Source: Conidiobolus incongruus B7586 (lineage: Eukaryota > Entomophthoromycota > Entomophthoromycetes > Entomophthorales > Conidiobolaceae). From it: a stretch of 53,305 nt of DNA. The position numbers and the translations under genes are program-made. Position 1 is the stretch's first letter. Each line of letters starts with the position of its first letter. The notes under the pieces were generated by a model, which made no database searches, had not been told where the DNA came from, and worked only from the letters and a program-made list of their open reading frames with translations. Below, in pieces: positions 49,072-53,305 of this stretch. Where the stretch lies: contig JNEM01014120.1 in assembly GCA_000697335.1 (NCBI GenBank), forward strand, positions 1-53,305, written 5' to 3'.

Positions 49072-49419
49072 TTAATAGCAAAGATTCCTGATCTGCTGAG
49101 GAGTTAACGATAATTTTAACGTATAATCGGGCTCATTATTGAAAGTCCCAAAACCATGTTCAACAATTCTATCAAAGTCTGTAAGATCATCTTCGGATCT
49201 ACGCTTGAAACCCTTACGGTAGTTTTCCATGTGGTCGTCAATTGGTTCAAGGTTATATTCCTTCTTGGAACTCCATATCGAATTTTTAATATCGGTTAAT
49301 TTTCTAGCATAAGTTTTCAGTGATTTCCCAAACTCCCTCGGTTTTGAAGAAATCGAAAAATTATAATTATGACTATGATTAGGTTTAGTAAGAAATTTTA
49401 GAGAAATAAATTTAGACAT
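49072..49419 (-). CDS. Small paralogue family, member F (115 aa, intronless)
   Basis: Function unknown. The start is ATG 49419 (MSKFISLKFLTKPN). The frame is open 25 codons further to ATG 49494, but the TATA box at 49461-49467 lies inside that extension, so the longer protein is not expected. N-terminal block: SKPREFGKSLKTYARKL (SK replaces SP). Linker NLEPIDDHM. C-terminal block: YRKGFKRRS, DFDRIVEHGFG, YTLKLSLTPQQIRNLCY; QQ replaces KQ. It is the most diverged of the C-F set and the last at the right end of the array. No signal peptide or membrane segment. Confidence 0.85.
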   Translation of the reverse strand: MSKFISLKFLTKPNHSHNYNFSISSKPREFGKSLKTYARKLTDIKNSIWSSKKEYNLEPIDDHMENYRKGFKRRSEDDLTDFDRIVEHGFGTFNNEPDYTLKLSLTPQQIRNLCY

Positions 49420-49460
49420 TATAATAAAACTATTAATCAGAACTTTGGAGTAAATACCCT

Positions 49461-49467
49461 TTTTATA
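49461..49467 (-). promoter_or_regulatory. TATA box of member F
   Basis: TATAAAA in GGTATAAAAAGGG (minus), 42 bp upstream of the chosen ATG. It decides the start. Confidence 0.82.
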
Positions 49468-52084
49468 CCAAAGTCTGAATATTGATATATTCAAAAATAG
49501 CTACACTTAAATCATTTATATGATGGATCAATGGGTAAATTGTTCAATTCCGATTATTTCATTCATATATAATTTCAACCTGGTTAATTTAACTATTATA
49601 GGACCAAGAGACAATTTTAAATGAATATACTTTTGGTGATATGGTATAACTATAGTTATGCTAAGAATATAAATTTTAGTGAGTAAGAAAATATATTATA
49701 ACATCGTTAATATGTTATTATTATATTTACACACTATGTTGGAACTTAACATTTGATAGTGATAACTCATTTTTATTCTAATATATTCAAAAATTAAAAT
49801 AATAAAATTTTTTTTATATAAATTCATAAAAATCTTCCACAATTAAATCATCTGTTAAAAATAATGGAACTAAATTGAATGATGTCAATAATAAATTTCA
49901 GAGATAAGATAAATTTTAGCCAATAAATTACTAAATAGTATATACTCTATATCTTTTACCTAATTCACTAGAAACTGATTGGCCTAAAATAGTAGTAAAT
50001 TGGCTTTTATATCAGTGTGTAAAATAAATTTTACTGATTTAATATATCTATCGCATTTATATTTCATAAATAGATATTATTGTTTTAAAAGAGATATTAC
50101 AGGAATTGACAATTAAATGAAGGTTAATACATGAATTATAATAGCAAATTCCTCATTATAGCCTACGAAAATCTTCAAAACTCTTTGATTTGAAAATATA
50201 ACAATACTTGCTAATATAATATTATCCTAAGATTCCTTGAATAAGAAATTACCCGCAAAATTATTTGCGGCAAAATTCAATCCAATTACATCATAAATTT
50301 CATTTTTCATGATATTTTTCTTAATAAATATTTCTCAAAAATATATTATTGGATTTTTTACATATACCATGTAGTTTATAGTCTATCAGAATTTACTCAT
50401 GAAAATATCTTGTAAATCTTACATCATTAATATTATTTGACTATTTAATAATTAATGCTAGAGAAAATACAGATAATTTTTCCATTATTTTTATCTTCAT
50501 ATTATTATATAGAATTGAAATGGTTTGCCTTTTTTAAATGAATTTCATCAAAATATTGTATAGAAGTTATTGATACTTATATTTCTTCTCTATTCAATTA
50601 AAATCAAAATTTATAAAATTTTCATTAAGAACAGTATTCTCAATTCTTTAAATATCAAATTTTTATTTTAAAAAATTGAATGATACTGAACGCCTTTAAC
50701 AAACTAGTCAATTTTAATCAAAATTAAATCTTTGAAAATCTCAATTAAGAAATTATAAGAATGTTAAATTCTTTTGAAATGTTTTCAATAAGAAAGAACA
50801 AATTTCCGCCCGAGATATCCAGTAAATCTTGTTTAAACAATTTAATAGTATAGCCACACGTGGACTTAAGGGAATTTCATAAATTTTTAATTAATCCCTC
50901 CCAAAATCCGACAATAATGACATCATTTTTAAATAGATCATTCATATATGCATTAGATACTTTAAACATATCTTCAAAAATATTATTTACCGACAAATAT
51001 TTCAAATTTTCATATTTTTTGAATAAATAGCAAAAAATTCAAATTATAAAGATCCAAAAGCTTCAAATTACAAATCAATTTAATAATTATAAACTTTCGA
51101 TGAAAAAATTAATTTAACTTTAGCCTTTTTTTAAATCAATATTTAAATTGTTAATATTCTAATATTTTCAAGATTGAATATATATTCAAAAATCTTCATC
51201 TGTTTACAACCTTAACCATAACTATGAATATTATTTGAATTACTATGATTTCATAAGGAAAATCGATTTAACCATTATACATATTTGATCATTCAATATT
51301 TTCAGTTGAATATATCTAAATACAAAAATCCAAAGTATTTCATAAATCAATAAAGAATTATTACATAACAATAATCATTTTATTCGTTTCTTTTAATCTA
51401 GATTTTGATCAAATAATAAGCTATAAAATAGCTATTATTGTATCCCATCGTAATTCGAATCCAATATTATAAGAGTATTCCAGAATACTGTTATGATGGC
51501 AATTTATTTAATTCAATAAACGGTTAATTTAAAATAATCATAATTATGAATGGTTTAGGAATCATTAAAATGGATTTAGGGAACTTATAGAACACTATGA
51601 TTTCATTGAAATATAAACAACAATATATGCAATATTAGCCAAGATTAATTAGACTTATGAATTTTAAATCATATGAACGATATTGTTAAATTAAAATTAT
51701 TTCATTATATATAGATGTAATTTGATTTGGTGTATTTAATTAATGTCTGTAAAATTTTATATTAAATTGATATAAAATGAATTAATAAAATTTGATAACA
51801 ACGATTCTATCTCTAGAAATTTTATTTTCTAGAATAGCTTTAATAAAATTTATAAATTTTAATATAGTTTGCTTTAGTTTTGAACTAAGCAACAACACAA
51901 GTCAATTATCAACTATATATCAAGTTATATTTTTTTATCCAAATTTTAAAATTCAATTTTATAGTTTTTGGTTATACTCACTAGATATCATTAGTTTATT
52001 TATTAATTATATGTCTAAGGGAAATAAATTAGTTGAAATTAAATCATTCAAATGTTTACTTTATTAAAATTATTATATTAATTC
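49468..52084. other. AT-rich DNA upstream of F
   Basis: Contains the CCGCC element at 50805 and an E-box (CACGTG at about 50857). A 91-codon frame (51792-52067) leads into the duplicated segment; its composition is AT-biased, but the run is long, so it may be a decayed coding region. Confidence 0.45.
50805..50855. promoter_or_regulatory. CCGCCCGAG element upstream of F
   Basis: Partner of 45180-45230; 1.39 kb upstream of the ATG of F. Confidence 0.45.
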
Positions 52085-52490
52085 TAATGAAAATATACCT
52101 AGGTTGCAATTATCTACTTTTTTCATTTCAAAGATCACAAATTTGTAATTGTTTAGATATATTATTATATGTTAAAAATACCCGTTTGTCTTTAATGGAT
52201 AGTCAAGTCAATATTATTCCTAATTGTGACTGGTTTTATTAGTATATAATCAAACAATACTCTTTGTTCTCTTTATTGAATTTTTAAAAATTTTATGTTA
52301 TTCATTGAACAAACTTTTTAAACCCAAGTGTGATTAAAAACGAAAAAAAAATGAAGAAAATCGGACCTTATGCTATAATATCTGAACAATAAATAAATTT
52401 TAAAAATCCAAGTTAATAAATAGATTTGCTAAATTATACTATAAGTACTCTTTTAATAGTAATCTTTATAAAGTATATTACAAAACATAG
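52085..52490. repeat. Duplicated segment X, copy 2
   Basis: Homologous to 31830-32250. Its left half overlaps the end of a 69-codon frame (52033-52242, ending NIIPNCDWFY) that is kept open here but not in copy 1. The segment may thus be the 3' end and flank of an old gene or element. Confidence 0.6.
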
Positions 52491-53305
52491 TTATAACTTA
52501 TATAATCTAATATAAACATTGATTATGATTTAGTTAATAAATAATAGTTAGTATATTAATAAATATATAATATAAAATCATAGATATATATATAGATTAA
52601 ATTAATAAATAAATCATGGTAATTATTCAAATATAAAATATTATAAATAATTACTTAATTATCTTTTATAAATATTATAAATATCAAATAAATATATACA
52701 TTTACTTAAATTATATAAATATTTTTGAATTTTACATTATATTCATTAAATATTGATTAATATTTTTAATATATTCTATGATTTATTACTCTTTCAAAAA
52801 ATAAAAAATAAGCTATTTAGGAATATATTAATATAGAATTTAAATAATGGCAAATATTTTAAATTCAAAATTAAATATAACTTAATATAAAATATAAAAT
52901 ATATATTATTTTATGAATAATATTTTATTATATTTCTAACCCGCTTGTAACAATTAATAGTGTTTATATTAAAGTGAATAATTTAATATTTCATAAAATA
53001 ATTTGATATTTTTATAGGAAAAAATTCTTATTAATATATTCTTTAATTACCTATAATAATTAAAATCAAATAAGTCATAATTCATTGAATATATTAAATT
53101 TTATAACTTGTTTAAATATTTTAATTATAGTAGATCATAGATAACTTGAATTTTATAAATTTTGTAATTATTATATAAAAATATAGGTATTTTTATTTAT
53201 ATTTAAAACATATGTTATAAATTAATTTATTTCAAAAAATATAAAAATTGTTATTAATTTAGTTTTAATAATTAAATATAACTACCATATATTGTAATAA
53301 TTAAA
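52491..53305. other. AT-rich DNA to the window end
   Basis: No feature seen. Confidence 0.6.

Noticed and set aside
7881-50862. CACGTG E-boxes near 7883 and 50857
   Set aside because: Only two, on different sides of different genes; no consistent position.
1-53305. CRISPR array, rRNA operon, other tRNAs
   Set aside because: None seen: no regularly spaced repeats beyond microsatellites, and only one complete tRNA.

Overview
The window is a very AT-rich eukaryotic nuclear segment with well-spaced genes. Coding exons are clearly richer in G+C than the surrounding DNA. Introns are short (about 35-60 nt), start GTAA/GTAT and end TAG or CAG. The gene content (an Iml1 subunit of SEACIT/GATOR1, an Iml2/TTC39 protein, a VAMP7-type R-SNARE, an FKBP25-type prolyl isomerase) and the standard code point to an early-diverging, AT-rich fungus. 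An Entomophthorales/Conidiobolus-like lineage is my best guess, from general impression only.

Layout: 2124-3103 (+) VAMP7-like longin R-SNARE, seven exons; 3810-4670 (+) FKBP25/FKBP3-like isomerase, five exons; 8623-9000 (-) family member A; 10518-12636 (-) Iml2/TTC39-like protein, seven exons; 15071-15152 (+) tRNA-Leu(AAG); 21784-22182 (-) family member B; 26469-31568 (+) IML1, four exons; then members C (34956-35300), D (39739-40086), E (43405-43752) and F (49072-49419), all on the minus strand.

The most interesting content is this family of six small, intronless, same-strand paralogues. They share an ungapped 47-residue C-terminal block (RKGF..R, [DE]FD, GFG, TLK.SLTP) and a shorter N-terminal SP-containing block. 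Each has a good TATA box 40-100 bp upstream. C-F (114-115 aa) look like a younger tandem expansion; A and B are older, longer and more G+C-rich. I recognise no known family. Small size, no introns, strong TATA boxes and very short inferred leaders suggest rapidly induced intracellular proteins, which is inference.

Between the genes lie long AT-rich stretches with microsatellites, two pairs of dispersed repeats (1-66 with 17800-17865; about 31830-32250 with 52085-52490), a hyper-AT block (about 15900-17865), and several short islands of coding-like DNA that may be decayed or unrecognised small genes. The conserved genes are unrelated housekeeping functions (membrane fusion, protein folding in the nucleus, lipid-droplet/inclusion biology, TORC1 control) and do not form a functional cluster.
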